From assembly GCA_045627525.1 (NCBI GenBank), contig JAZQNW010000014.1, positions 1-51,653 on the forward strand: a stretch of DNA of 51,653 bases, in the 5' to 3' direction. Made by a program: the position numbers and the translations under genes. Below are positions 16,377 to 24,147 of this stretch, piece by piece. The notes under the pieces were generated by a model. The model was not told the DNA's origin. It saw only the letters and a list, made by a program, of their open reading frames with translations, and made no database searches. The first letter of the stretch is position 1. Every line of letters starts with the position of its first letter. Source of the DNA: CAG-877 sp045627525 (GTDB taxonomy: Bacteria > Bacillota_I > Bacilli_A > RF39 > UBA660).

Positions 16377-17054
16377 ATGGAAAAAGATGTCAGGAAGAAT
16401 GATAAAAAATTTATGAAAAGAATCTTAAAAAAAAGTCCTAAGAAAAAGCATTTAACTCAAGCTGATATAAAGAAGTATTCTTCTAATCAATTAGATCATG
16501 TTATTTTAAAAGTAAAAGAAAATGAGAAAAAATATATTATGATTTCTGTTTTAATAATTTTACTTATTTTTGGAATCTGCTGTTATTTTATTTTTACATC
16601 TGTTAGAAAGGGTACTATTCATAATACTTTACGTAGTGGTGATTTATATATTGACTATAGTGAAACTAAAGATGGTTTAGGTGATGTTATTAATTTAGTT
16701 AATGTTAAACCTTTAAAAGATGAAGAAGGTCTAAATACTGAATTACATCAAGTTAAAATAACTAATCATTCAGATAGTGTTAGAAATTATAAGTTAGCTA
16801 TTATAAACGATGATGATATGATTGATCTTGATAATTGCAGTAATTATCATACAGCAAGAGAATTTATAAGATATAATATTGATGGTAATGTTGCTACACT
16901 AGATAATAAACCTATAGTGGTAGGAGAATTAAAGCCTAATCAAAGTGTTGCCTATGATATTAGAGTTTGGGTAAGTGAACAATATAATGGTATATATGCA
17001 CCTCATTATCATGGCAGAATTGTTGTTAAGCAATATAAAACAAAAGAACAGTAA
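16377..17054 (+). CDS. single-pass membrane protein with extracytoplasmic domain
   Basis: A 225-residue protein with a strongly basic cytoplasmic N-terminus, one membrane segment at about residues 55-77 (the hydrophobic run IMISVLIILLIFGICCYFIF) and an outside domain of about 145 residues. That domain begins LRSGDLYIDY and contains VKITNHSDSVRNYKLAI, a layout loosely reminiscent of camelysin/TasA-type beta-sandwich proteins, which start with a similar SGDL segment. I cannot confirm that similarity. Its stop codon lies back to back with the stop of the convergent hydrolase in a shared terminator. Confidence 0.75.
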   Translation: MEKDVRKNDKKFMKRILKKSPKKKHLTQADIKKYSSNQLDHVILKVKENEKKYIMISVLIILLIFGICCYFIFTSVRKGTIHNTLRSGDLYIDYSETKDGLGDVINLVNVKPLKDEEGLNTELHQVKITNHSDSVRNYKLAIINDDDMIDLDNCSNYHTAREFIRYNIDGNVATLDNKPIVVGELKPNQSVAYDIRVWVSEQYNGIYAPHYHGRIVVKQYKTKEQ

Positions 17055-17072
17055 TTAGCTGTTCTTTTGTTT
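17038..17072. terminator. bidirectional terminator with both stop codons in the loop
   Basis: A 14-base-pair stem (17038-17051 with 17059-17072) enclosing a 7-base loop. The loop holds the TAA stop of the + gene (17052-17054) and, on the other strand, the TAA stop of the hydrolase (17057-17055). A-rich and T-rich outer arms serve as U-tracts in both directions. Confidence 0.88.
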
Positions 17073-17825
17073 TAGAAATTCAGAAATGATGCTGTATGTT
17101 AGATATGGATATTCTAAATACGAGAAGTGAGATGATTTTTGATATACTATTAATGCTGAATTTTTTATTTTTTTATTCATATATATTCCATCTTTTAATG
17201 GTGTGTCTTTATCTAATTTTCCCCATATAATTAATGTTTCTATATCTATATTTTTTAAATAATGTTTTAGATCTTCATTAACAATGTTTTTAAAAGTCTT
17301 TTTCATGCTATCAGGTAGTGCTAAGTAGTCCGTTGATGAAAAAATATTTGTAATTTTTTTTGATAATTTTTTTGAAACTTTTGAAGGCAGCAGTTTTAAT
17401 AATTTTTTTAATATTTTATATGTTAATTGTTTTATCTTTTGAAATAGTGATTTTTTAGGTTTGATTCCGGCAGCGTCAATAAGAATAAGTTTATTTATTT
17501 TTTCTTTATAATGCCCAGTTAATATAGTTGCGATTCTTCCTCCAAATGAATGAGCTATTATGATAGGGGCGGTAATTTCTAATTTTTTTATAAAGTTATT
17601 AACTATATTTGCATAATCATAAATTGTTAAATCAGTTTTAGGTAGTGGACTGTTTCCAAAACCTGGATAGTCAATTATATATATAGTAAAATTATCTTTT
17701 AAAAAGTTTATTAGATAATAAAATGTTTTCCTAGTATCTCCCCAACCGGGTAGTATTATAATGCTTTTTTCACCAGAACCATATTTTTCATAATAAATTG
17801 ACACTTTTTTTTCATTGAAATACAT
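17055..17825 (-). CDS. alpha/beta-hydrolase
   Basis: A 256-residue alpha/beta-hydrolase fold protein. The catalytic triad is visible: nucleophile S93 in the AHSFGG elbow, D205 in WGKLDKDTP and H233 in SSHFSYLE. LPGWGD near residue 25 supplies the oxyanion hole. A lysine- and leucine-rich cap spans about residues 122-165. The substrate cannot be predicted. I chose the ATG at 17825 because AGGTGA lies five bases upstream; the in-frame GTG at 17834 overlaps that ribosome site. It is transcribed alone, converging on the membrane-protein gene with zero bases between the stops. Confidence 0.88.
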   Translation of the reverse strand: MYFNEKKVSIYYEKYGSGEKSIIILPGWGDTRKTFYYLINFLKDNFTIYIIDYPGFGNSPLPKTDLTIYDYANIVNNFIKKLEITAPIIIAHSFGGRIATILTGHYKEKINKLILIDAAGIKPKKSLFQKIKQLTYKILKKLLKLLPSKVSKKLSKKITNIFSSTDYLALPDSMKKTFKNIVNEDLKHYLKNIDIETLIIWGKLDKDTPLKDGIYMNKKIKNSALIVYQKSSHFSYLEYPYLTYSIISEFLKQKNS

Positions 17826-17877
17826 ATATTTCACCTATATTAATGTATGTATTAGTGTCAAATTGGTGATTGGTATA

Positions 17878-17907
17878 TTGCATGTTAATTTTGTACTATG
17901 TTATAAT
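17878..17907 (+). promoter_or_regulatory. promoter of 6S RNA
   Basis: TTGCAT (17878-17883), 18-base spacer, TATAAT (17902-17907) with extended TGT. The predicted start falls on the first base of the closing stem of the RNA. Confidence 0.8.
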
Positions 17908-17913
17908 TAAGAT

Positions 17914-18097
17914 GTCAGGAAGATGCGAGACCGACACTTTTAAAACCGACTAAAGCAACGATACGGGAGTCTTAATATTTGTTATTGGTGTTGAATGTCT
18001 ACATTTATGTAGAAATCCTAAAGATAACATGCGGGCACCCACCTGGAATAAAGTACAGGTTTTATCGCTTGTTAGGACGCTCCAACTGACTTTTTTT
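17914..18097 (+). ncRNA. ssrS: 6S RNA
   Basis: A stretch of about 184 bases without an open frame and less AT-rich than its surroundings. It has a -10 directly upstream, and its ends pair: GTCAG (17914-17918) with CTGAC (18086-18090), continued by GA/TC and GCG/CGC, then a T-run. Internal hairpins include ACCTG/CAGGT near 18040-18061. The conserved segment GGGCACCCACCT fits what I know of 6S RNAs. The location between aspS and tcdA is where Bacillus carries 6S-1 (bsrA). 6S RNA mimics an open promoter and holds vegetative RNA polymerase. I see no SRP RNA, RNase P or tmRNA hallmarks. Confidence 0.85.
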
Positions 18098-18098
18098 G

Positions 18099-18127
18099 TT
18101 GCCTAAAAAGTTATAATATGATATAAT
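18099..18127 (+). promoter_or_regulatory. promoter of the 18149 gene and tcdA
   Basis: TTGCCT (18099-18104), 17-base spacer, TATAAT (18122-18127) with extended TGA. A second TATAAT lies at 18112-18117. The -35 begins one base after the 6S RNA T-tract. Confidence 0.7.
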
Positions 18128-18148
18128 AGCACGTACGAGGTGATAGGG

Positions 18149-18985
18149 ATGTTAGTATTACCAATAGTTAATAGAAATAGAGTATTAAATGTAAAATTAA
18201 GATTGAAACAGGCTGATAAAGTTAAGTCTGGTGTTAATTTAAAAGATATTTCAGAAAGTGATATCATTGTTAATGGTAAAAGTTTTTTATCATCAGGTTA
18301 TAGTGATTCACATAATATGATTGATGTTGCTAATTTTATAAGACATAATTCTCTTATATATAAACGTAATTTTCATGTTACTACTAGACAAATGAAAGAC
18401 TCATCTAGATATGATGTATATGAAGTTGGATTACCTATGAATAAAGTAAATAATTGTTTGGATGAATTATATAGTAGTGCTATTATTGATATTCAAAAGG
18501 AAATACCTAAAATACCAAGAGGAAGATATGTATCTTTGGCAAAGTTTGGACTTAATGAAGTTTTCAGTGATGAAAAAGTTGCTAAAATTAGACAAATTGT
18601 TCTAGAAGAAAGAAATCAAGAACGTTGGCCTCAATTATTTAAAGAAGCAGGAGTTATGGATTTACCAAATTCACTTGAATTTTTAAATTTATTTGATTGT
18701 ACTGTTATTAGTGATACATCTATTCCTGAAGATTCTTTGCAACAGATGATTGATTCTATGAGTCAACTTTATACTAAAGATGCAAGAAGTCTTAGCAAAT
18801 TTTATAAATTAGCTCAAGAAAATAGAGACATTTATGCAAAAATGAGTTATGTTAATAAGCTAGTTTATGATAGGCCTTTACAGCTTATTCAATCTGATTC
18901 TCAAAAAAAAGCAAAACAATTAGTAAAAAAAGAAGTACCTTTATTTAATAGAGAAGAAGGAATATATGAAAGACATGCAGCATAG
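18149..18985 (+). CDS. protein of unknown function between 6S RNA and tcdA
   Basis: A 278-residue soluble protein that I do not recognise. It has no membrane segment or signal peptide. The N-terminal third (residues 5-95) looks like mixed alpha/beta, and residues 135-260 look mainly helical. The ending is basic. I chose the ATG at 18149 with GAGGTGAT just upstream; an in-frame GTG at 18140 sits inside that site. The last 20 bases overlap tcdA, which implies cotranscription and probably translational coupling. Codon use matches the neighbours. A link to tRNA modification would fit the context, but this is inference only. Confidence 0.75.
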   Translation: MLVLPIVNRNRVLNVKLRLKQADKVKSGVNLKDISESDIIVNGKSFLSSGYSDSHNMIDVANFIRHNSLIYKRNFHVTTRQMKDSSRYDVYEVGLPMNKVNNCLDELYSSAIIDIQKEIPKIPRGRYVSLAKFGLNEVFSDEKVAKIRQIVLEERNQERWPQLFKEAGVMDLPNSLEFLNLFDCTVISDTSIPEDSLQQMIDSMSQLYTKDARSLSKFYKLAQENRDIYAKMSYVNKLVYDRPLQLIQSDSQKKAKQLVKKEVPLFNREEGIYERHAA

Positions 18986-19664
18986 ATTTTCAAGATTTAT
19001 TAAAATTATTGGTGAGGATGATTTTAATGAATTAAGTAAGAAAAGTGTATTAGTATTAGGCTGTGGTGGTGTAGGTGGCTTTGTTATAGAATCATTAGTT
19101 CGTAGTGGTATTGGTACATTAATTATTGTTGATTATGATACTGTTGATGAAACAAATATTAATAGGCAAATAATTGCAACATCATCGACAATAGGTATGA
19201 AAAAAGTTGATGTTTTGGAAGAAAGAATAAAAGATATTAATCCTAATTGTTCTGTTATAAAAATAGATAAAGAAATTACTGAAAATAATATTTTTGAATT
19301 ATTTAATTATGAAATAGATTATTTTATAGATGCTTGTGATACTATAAAAGTTAAGCTAAGTGTTATAGATGAATGCTTAAAAAGAAAGATTAAATTTATT
19401 TCTAGTATGGGTACTGGTAATAAGATGGATCCAACAAAACTAGAAATTGTTGATATTAGGAAGACAGTAAATGATCCATTAGCTAGAATTGCAAGAAAAT
19501 ATGTTAAAGATAACCAAATAAAAAGTAAAGTTATGGTTTTATCGTCTTCTGAACTACCTATAAAAACAATTGATAAATCATTAGGAAGTTCTGCTTTTGT
19601 TCCGAGCTCTGCTGGAATTTTAATAGCAAGTTATGTAGTAAAAATGTTAATAAATAAAAACTAG
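18966..19664 (+). CDS. tcdA: tRNA threonylcarbamoyladenosine dehydratase
   Basis: A 232-residue member of the ThiF/MoeB/HesA family (YrvM in Bacillus) that uses ATP to cyclise t6A at position 37 of ANN-decoding tRNAs to ct6A. The N-terminal HRFSRFIKIIG and the nucleotide loop LGCGGVGGFVIESLVRSG are typical, followed by DYDTVDETNINRQ. The family normally ends in a longer tail; this copy is slightly short. Two ATG codons (18966, 18975) are possible; the first is four bases from an AGAAGGA site. It overlaps the previous gene. Placement after 6S RNA matches Bacillus. Confidence 0.93.
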   Translation: MKDMQHRFSRFIKIIGEDDFNELSKKSVLVLGCGGVGGFVIESLVRSGIGTLIIVDYDTVDETNINRQIIATSSTIGMKKVDVLEERIKDINPNCSVIKIDKEITENNIFELFNYEIDYFIDACDTIKVKLSVIDECLKRKIKFISSMGTGNKMDPTKLEIVDIRKTVNDPLARIARKYVKDNQIKSKVMVLSSSELPIKTIDKSLGSSAFVPSSAGILIASYVVKMLINKN

Positions 19665-19686
19665 TATTTGAATACTAGTTTTTTTG
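19658..19686. terminator. bidirectional terminator between tcdA and lexA
   Basis: Stem AACTAGTAT/ATACTAGTT with loop TTGA and T-runs on both strands. The TAG stop of tcdA (19662-19664) forms part of the left arm. Confidence 0.85.
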
Positions 19687-19687
19687 T

Positions 19688-20305
19688 TTAGAACTTTCTA
19701 TATAATCCAACGGCTTTACCTAAAATAGTTACTTCAGTTAAAATTATAGGATCCATTGTGTCGTTTTCTGGTTGAAGTCTAAAATAACCATTTTCTTTAT
19801 AAAAGGTTTTAACAGTTGCTTCATTATTAGAATTCATTGCTACAACTGTATCACCATTTTTTGCTGTGTTTGTGCGTTCAACAATTAGAATATCTCCATC
19901 ATATATACCTACATTTATCATTGATTCACCACTTACTTTTAATGTGAATATTTCTTTTTTTGAGTTTACAAGATTTGCAGGTAATGAAAAATATTCATCT
20001 GGTGTTTCTATTGCTTCTATAGGTGTTCCAGCTGTTACCTTTCCAAGAAGTGGCACTTCTACAACATTTTCGTCTTTTTCTAAGTATTCATTAGGAACTA
20101 ATATTTCAATAGTTCTGTTTTTACTATTTCCCTTTTTTATATATCCTTTTTCTTCAAGTTTTGTTAAGTGAAAATGAATAGTTGCTGGAGAATTTAAATG
20201 AGCTTTTTCACCAATTTCACGTACAGTAGGAGGGTAACCATTTTTAGCAACTAATTGTTTAATTATTTGCAATATATATTCTTGTCGAGTAGTTAATTTT
20301 TCCAT
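19688..20305 (-). CDS. lexA: SOS repressor LexA
   Basis: A 205-residue LexA. Residues 1-65 form the winged-helix DNA-binding domain (TTRQEYILQIIKQL, YPPTVREIGEKAHLNSPATIHFHL). The S24 peptidase domain follows. The self-cleavage site is A92-G93 in VTAGTP, the catalytic serine is S128 in SGESM and the lysine is K166 in TVKTF. All are intact, so RecA-stimulated self-cleavage is expected. The ribosome site AAGGAGTGAT is strong. It diverges from a small gene whose promoter carries an SOS box, and a weaker box overlaps its own -35. Confidence 0.97.
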   Translation of the reverse strand: MEKLTTRQEYILQIIKQLVAKNGYPPTVREIGEKAHLNSPATIHFHLTKLEEKGYIKKGNSKNRTIEILVPNEYLEKDENVVEVPLLGKVTAGTPIEAIETPDEYFSLPANLVNSKKEIFTLKVSGESMINVGIYDGDILIVERTNTAKNGDTVVAMNSNNEATVKTFYKENGYFRLQPENDTMDPIILTEVTILGKAVGLYRKF

Positions 20306-20326
20306 TCTATCACTCCTTATGTAACC

Positions 20327-20355
20327 AGTTTAACATCAATGGTGTAAAATGTCAA
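20327..20355 (-). promoter_or_regulatory. promoter of lexA
   Basis: On the minus strand: TTGACA (20355-20350), 17-base spacer, TAAACT (20332-20327). The -35 overlaps a degenerate SOS box, which would allow autoregulation. Confidence 0.6.
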
Positions 20356-20366
20356 ACAAATGTTTT
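20353..20366. promoter_or_regulatory. degenerate LexA box at the lexA promoter
   Basis: CAAACAAATGTTTT resembles the Gram-positive SOS box CGAACnnnnGTTCG in its AAC/GTT half-sites but lacks the outer CG pairs. It overlaps the lexA -35. Confidence 0.5.
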
Positions 20367-20375
20367 AATTTATTA

Positions 20376-20404
20376 TTGACACGAATAAATGTTCGAAGTA
20401 TAAT
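20376..20404 (+). promoter_or_regulatory. SOS-controlled promoter of the small gene beside lexA
   Basis: A perfect vegetative promoter: TTGACA (20376-20381), 17-base spacer, TATAAT (20399-20404). An SOS box fills most of the spacer. Confidence 0.88.
20382..20395. promoter_or_regulatory. LexA (SOS) box
   Basis: CGAATAAATGTTCG matches the Gram-positive LexA operator CGAACnnnnGTTCG at all but one position. It lies exactly between the -35 and -10, so bound LexA would block RNA polymerase. Confidence 0.85.
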
Positions 20405-20433
20405 TTGAGTATAAGTTGAAAGGAGTGAGGTTT

Positions 20434-20580
20434 ATGACAATGAACAAAATTTTAAGGGAAGGATTAGTAGTATTAACAATTTATTTTGTGGTTATTATAG
20501 CATTATTTATGTCTAGTGATCACTTACATAGAATGGAACAAAATTATACAGATGTTGTAGCTGTTGAAATTGACAACTAA
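20434..20580 (+). CDS. 48-residue SOS-regulated membrane micropeptide
   Basis: A short frame of 48 codons, MTMNKILREG onward, with one membrane segment at about residues 10-26 (GLVVLTIYFVVIIALFM) and a short polar tail of about 20 residues. The ribosome site AAGGAGTGAGG is near perfect. Its promoter has consensus -35 and -10 with an SOS box in the spacer, and it diverges from lexA. That position is where Bacillus has yneA and Staphylococcus has sosA, SOS-induced membrane inhibitors of cell division. This peptide lacks the LysM domain of YneA and is smaller than SosA. By context, a division inhibitor is the leading guess; a small membrane toxin is the alternative. Confidence 0.8.
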   Translation: MTMNKILREGLVVLTIYFVVIIALFMSSDHLHRMEQNYTDVVAVEIDN

Positions 20581-20604
20581 ATGTAGATTGAAACAATAAG
20601 TTTA

Positions 20605-20613
20605 TGATATACT
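20605..20613 (+). promoter_or_regulatory. extended -10 promoter of polA-mutM
   Basis: TGATATACT lies 17 bases before the polA start codon. No proper -35 is seen at standard spacing. Confidence 0.55.
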
Positions 20614-20630
20614 AAATTTTAGGTGATTAT

Positions 20631-23237
20631 ATGAAAAAAATAATTTTAGTTGATGGTAATAACTTATTGTTTAGAAGTTTTTATGCTACTGCTTATCAAG
20701 GTGTTATCATGAAGAATTCTAAAGGTTTTCCTACTAACGCTTTATATGGTTTTATTAATATGATGAATAAGATTATAAAAGAAGAGGAACCAAATTATAT
20801 AATGGTTGCTTTTGATAAAGGAAAAACCTTTAGACATGATAAATATGATGATTATAAAGCTGGAAGAGCAGCAATGCCTGATGAATTAAAACTTCAATTT
20901 CCAAAAGCAAAGGAAGTTCTTGATTCAATGGGAATAAAGCACTTTGAAATTGATAATTATGAAGCTGATGATATAATTGGTACTTTAGCTAAGATTGTTG
21001 ATGAGGAAGATCAATTTATTGCAACTATAGTTAGTAGTGATAGAGATTTATTACAATTAATAAGTGATGAAGTAACAGTAAAATTATTAAAACAAACTGG
21101 TCATATTATGATGACTAGAGAAGAATTTAAAAATATTTATCAAGTAGAACCTATTAGAATGATAGATTTAAAAGCATTAATGGGTGATTCTAGTGATAAT
21201 ATTCCTGGAGTTAAGGGAATTGGCGAAAAAACAGCAATTAATTTAATTTCTAAATATGGCAGTTTAGATGATTTATATAATAACATTGATAGTGTTAGCG
21301 GTAAAACTAGAGAAAAATTGTTAGCTGATAAAGAAAAAGCATATATGAGCTTTGATTTGGCAACTATATATAGAAATGTTCCTTTAGATTTTACTTTAGA
21401 TGATTGCAAATATAATGGTTATGATTTAGAACGATTTGGGGCTATTTTGCAGGAATTAGAATTTAGATCATTATATAAAAAATATATAGTTGATAGTCAA
21501 CAATTTGTTAAAGAGGAGAAGAAGGAAGAAAAAATTTTAATAAGACCAATTTCGGAACTTGATTCTAAGAAATTTGCATTTTATTTAGAAACTAGAGGAT
21601 CAGTTTATAGTAAAAGTGAAATTTTAGGAATTGGCATTTATGACGGAAAAAATGGATATTTTATTAATAAAGATGAGATTAGCAATTATAAAGATATATT
21701 TAATAATGATTGTGAAAAGTTTACATATGATTTAAAAAAATCATTGGTAGTACTTAATTCTTTAGATATAAAATTTAATAATGTAACATTTGATACTATG
21801 ATAGTTACATATTTACTTGATTATATTGTTAAAGATGATATTAGTTTTGTTGCAAAAGCTTTTGATTATGATATAGATGCTTATGAAGACTTATATGGTA
21901 CAGATAAAAGGCCAAAAGAAATTTCAGAATCTGTATTAAGCGATGTTTGCATTAAGAAAGCTAAATTTATATATGATACTAGAGAAAAACTTTTGAATGA
22001 TATTGATGATACTAATCAAACTGAATTATTTCATGATATTGAAATGCCATTAACTAAGGTTTTGGCTGATATGGAAATAACTGGTATTAAAGTAGATGTT
22101 AATTATTTAAAGACTGTAGAAGATGAACTAAAGGAAAAAATGAGTTTAATTGAAAAGCAGATATATGAACAAGCAGGAAAAGAGTTTAATATTATGTCTC
22201 CTAGTCAATTATCTAATGTATTATTTGTTGATTTAGCTATTCCATATCCTAAAAAGTCTAAGGATAATAAATATTCTACTAGTAAAGATATTCTTGATAA
22301 GATTAGAACTATTCATCCTATAGTAGATATGGTGTTAGAATATAGAACTTTGGCAAAATTATATACTAATTATGCTGTAGGATTAAAAGAGGAAGTTAGA
22401 GAAGATGGCAGAATTCATACTATTTTTACACAGACCTTAACTAGAACGGGTAGACTTTCTAGTGTAAGCCCTAATTTACAAAATATTCCTGCACGTGCTG
22501 AATATTCTAGATTGATTAGAAAGGCTTTTGTTCCAGACTATAATTCTAAATTATTGTCTAGTGATTATTCACAAGTTGAACTTAGAATATTTGCATCAAT
22601 GTCAAATGCTACAAACTTGATAAATGCTTTTATTAATGATGAAGATATTCATACTAGAACAGCAGCTGATATTTATCATATTTCAATGGATGAAGTTACT
22701 AAGGATAAAAGAAGAACTGCCAAAGCTGTTAATTTTGGTATATTGTATGGTATCAGTAGTTTTGGATTATCTGAAGATTTAGGTATTGATATATCAACAG
22801 CAAAAAAATTCATAGATAATTATTTAGAAACATATCCTGGTATTAGAGATTTTCAGGAACAAATAAAAACTAATGCATATAAAAATGGTTATGTAAAAAC
22901 GTTAATGAATAGGCGTAGAGTTATTGAAGAATTAAATAGTAAGAATTTTATGATACGTAATAGTGGAGAACGTATGGCTTTAAATACACCAATTCAAGGT
23001 ACAGCAGCTGATATATTAAAAAAAGCTATGGTAGAAATTTATGAAGAGTTTAATAAACGAAATTTAAAAAGTAAAATGTTAATCCAAGTACACGATGAAT
23101 TGGTTTTTAATGTTTTAAATGATGAATTGGATGAAGTTAAAAGTATTGTTAAAGATATAATGGAAAATACATTTAAATTAGATGTTCCATTAAAAGTTGA
23201 TATTGAAATAGGCGACAATTGGTATGAAGCTAAATAG
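20631..23237 (+). CDS. polA: DNA polymerase I
   Basis: An 868-residue family A polymerase for gap filling and RNA primer removal. Residues 1-290 form the 5'-3' exonuclease (VDGNNLLFRSFYA, AFDKGKTFRHD, DYEADDIIGTLA style acidic motifs, GVKGIGEKTA helix-hairpin-helix). Residues 300-480 are a 3'-5' exonuclease-like domain that lacks the usual acidic DxE and final Asp motifs, so proofreading is probably absent, as in Bacillus. The polymerase domain has motif A DYSQVELR near 644, the O-helix RRTAKAVNFGILYG near 690-705 and motif C VHDELVF near 819. The AGGTGAT ribosome site fixes the start. It forms an operon with mutM. Confidence 0.96.
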   Translation: MKKIILVDGNNLLFRSFYATAYQGVIMKNSKGFPTNALYGFINMMNKIIKEEEPNYIMVAFDKGKTFRHDKYDDYKAGRAAMPDELKLQFPKAKEVLDSMGIKHFEIDNYEADDIIGTLAKIVDEEDQFIATIVSSDRDLLQLISDEVTVKLLKQTGHIMMTREEFKNIYQVEPIRMIDLKALMGDSSDNIPGVKGIGEKTAINLISKYGSLDDLYNNIDSVSGKTREKLLADKEKAYMSFDLATIYRNVPLDFTLDDCKYNGYDLERFGAILQELEFRSLYKKYIVDSQQFVKEEKKEEKILIRPISELDSKKFAFYLETRGSVYSKSEILGIGIYDGKNGYFINKDEISNYKDIFNNDCEKFTYDLKKSLVVLNSLDIKFNNVTFDTMIVTYLLDYIVKDDISFVAKAFDYDIDAYEDLYGTDKRPKEISESVLSDVCIKKAKFIYDTREKLLNDIDDTNQTELFHDIEMPLTKVLADMEITGIKVDVNYLKTVEDELKEKMSLIEKQIYEQAGKEFNIMSPSQLSNVLFVDLAIPYPKKSKDNKYSTSKDILDKIRTIHPIVDMVLEYRTLAKLYTNYAVGLKEEVREDGRIHTIFTQTLTRTGRLSSVSPNLQNIPARAEYSRLIRKAFVPDYNSKLLSSDYSQVELRIFASMSNATNLINAFINDEDIHTRTAADIYHISMDEVTKDKRRTAKAVNFGILYGISSFGLSEDLGIDISTAKKFIDNYLETYPGIRDFQEQIKTNAYKNGYVKTLMNRRRVIEELNSKNFMIRNSGERMALNTPIQGTAADILKKAMVEIYEEFNKRNLKSKMLIQVHDELVFNVLNDELDEVKSIVKDIMENTFKLDVPLKVDIEIGDNWYEAK

Positions 23238-23249
23238 GTGGTGATTTAT

Positions 23250-24071
23250 ATGCCGGAAAAACCAGAAGTAATTACAGTTATTAAAAATTTACAGAAAATG
23301 ATTATTGGTAAAAAAATTACCGATTGCAATGTTTATTGGGATAATATTATTGCTGAACCTAGTGTTGTAGAATTTAAAAATAAGATTTTAAATCAAAAAA
23401 TATTAGATATTACTTCTAGAGGAAAATGGATTGATATTAAATTAAATAATTATGATTTATTAATTCATTTAAGAATGGAAGGTAAATTTACATTTAGAAA
23501 TAAAGATGATGCTTTAGGTAAACATGAACATGTAGAGTTTATTTTAGATGATAATGTAAGTTTTAGATTTCATGATGTTAGAAAATTTGGAAAAATGTAT
23601 TTAATAGATAAAAATATTGTTAATGATGTTAAACCTTTATCTGATATTGGGTTAGAGTATTATGATAAAAATTTAACTAAAGAATATTTATTTGAAAGCA
23701 TTCATAATAAAAAGTTACCAATAAAGACGGTTTTACTTGATCAAGGCATTATTGCTGGAATAGGAAATATATATGATGATGAAATTCTTTTTATGAGTAA
23801 TATTCATCCTTTAAAAAAGGCAAATGATGTTAGTATTAATGATTGTCAAAAAATTATTGATAATACTAGAATAGTTTTAGAAAAAGCTATTAAATTAGGT
23901 GGTACAACAATTAGAAGTTTTACTTCTTCTGAAGGTGTTCATGGGTTATTTCAAAATGAGTTATTAGTTCATGGTCGTGAAGGACAAAATTGTTATAATT
24001 GTGGAACAATTATTGAAAAAATAAAAGTTGGTGGAAGAGGGACTTATTATTGCCCTAAATGCCAAAAATAA
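23250..24071 (+). CDS. mutM: formamidopyrimidine-DNA glycosylase
   Basis: A 273-residue Fpg that removes 8-oxoguanine and other oxidised purines and nicks the abasic site. The protein must begin MPE so that Pro2 becomes the N-terminal nucleophile, which fixes the ATG at 23250 rather than the upstream GTG at 23238. Glu3 is present. The conserved lysine is in SRGKWIDI. The helix-two-turn-helix region and DQGIIAGIGNIYDDE are intact. The C-terminal zinc finger has CYNCG and CPKC with the DNA-binding GRGTYYC. It follows polA by 12 bases, the same order as in Bacillus. Confidence 0.96.
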   Translation: MPEKPEVITVIKNLQKMIIGKKITDCNVYWDNIIAEPSVVEFKNKILNQKILDITSRGKWIDIKLNNYDLLIHLRMEGKFTFRNKDDALGKHEHVEFILDDNVSFRFHDVRKFGKMYLIDKNIVNDVKPLSDIGLEYYDKNLTKEYLFESIHNKKLPIKTVLLDQGIIAGIGNIYDDEILFMSNIHPLKKANDVSINDCQKIIDNTRIVLEKAIKLGGTTIRSFTSSEGVHGLFQNELLVHGREGQNCYNCGTIIEKIKVGGRGTYYCPKCQK

Positions 24072-24092
24072 AGGAACTAAGAAGTTCCTTTT
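24070..24092 (+). terminator. terminator of polA-mutM
   Basis: Stem AAGGAACT (24071-24078)/AGTTCCTT (24083-24090) with loop AAGA, followed by only a short T-run. Confidence 0.7.
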
Positions 24093-24093
24093 A

Positions 24094-24122
24094 TTGACAT
24101 AATATAATATTTATAGTATTAT
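24094..24122 (+). promoter_or_regulatory. promoter of the sortase gene
   Basis: TTGACA (24094-24099), 17-base spacer, TATTAT (24117-24122), starting right after the mutM terminator. Confidence 0.8.
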
Positions 24123-24147
24123 ATGTACTACTTTTAGGGGTGGAAAT

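Noticed and set aside
17856..17861. TTGACA on the minus strand as the -35 of the hydrolase gene
   Set aside because: A -10 at normal spacing would fall on the ribosome site, and no TATAAT-like sequence is there.
17914..18097. SRP RNA, tmRNA or RNase P RNA as an alternative to 6S RNA
   Set aside because: None of their conserved cores is seen, and both structure and gene neighbours fit 6S RNA.
20434..20580. The peptide beside lexA as a true YneA with LysM domain
   Set aside because: The frame ends after 48 codons with an in-frame TAA, and no LysM-like sequence follows before polA. Only the position and regulation are YneA-like.
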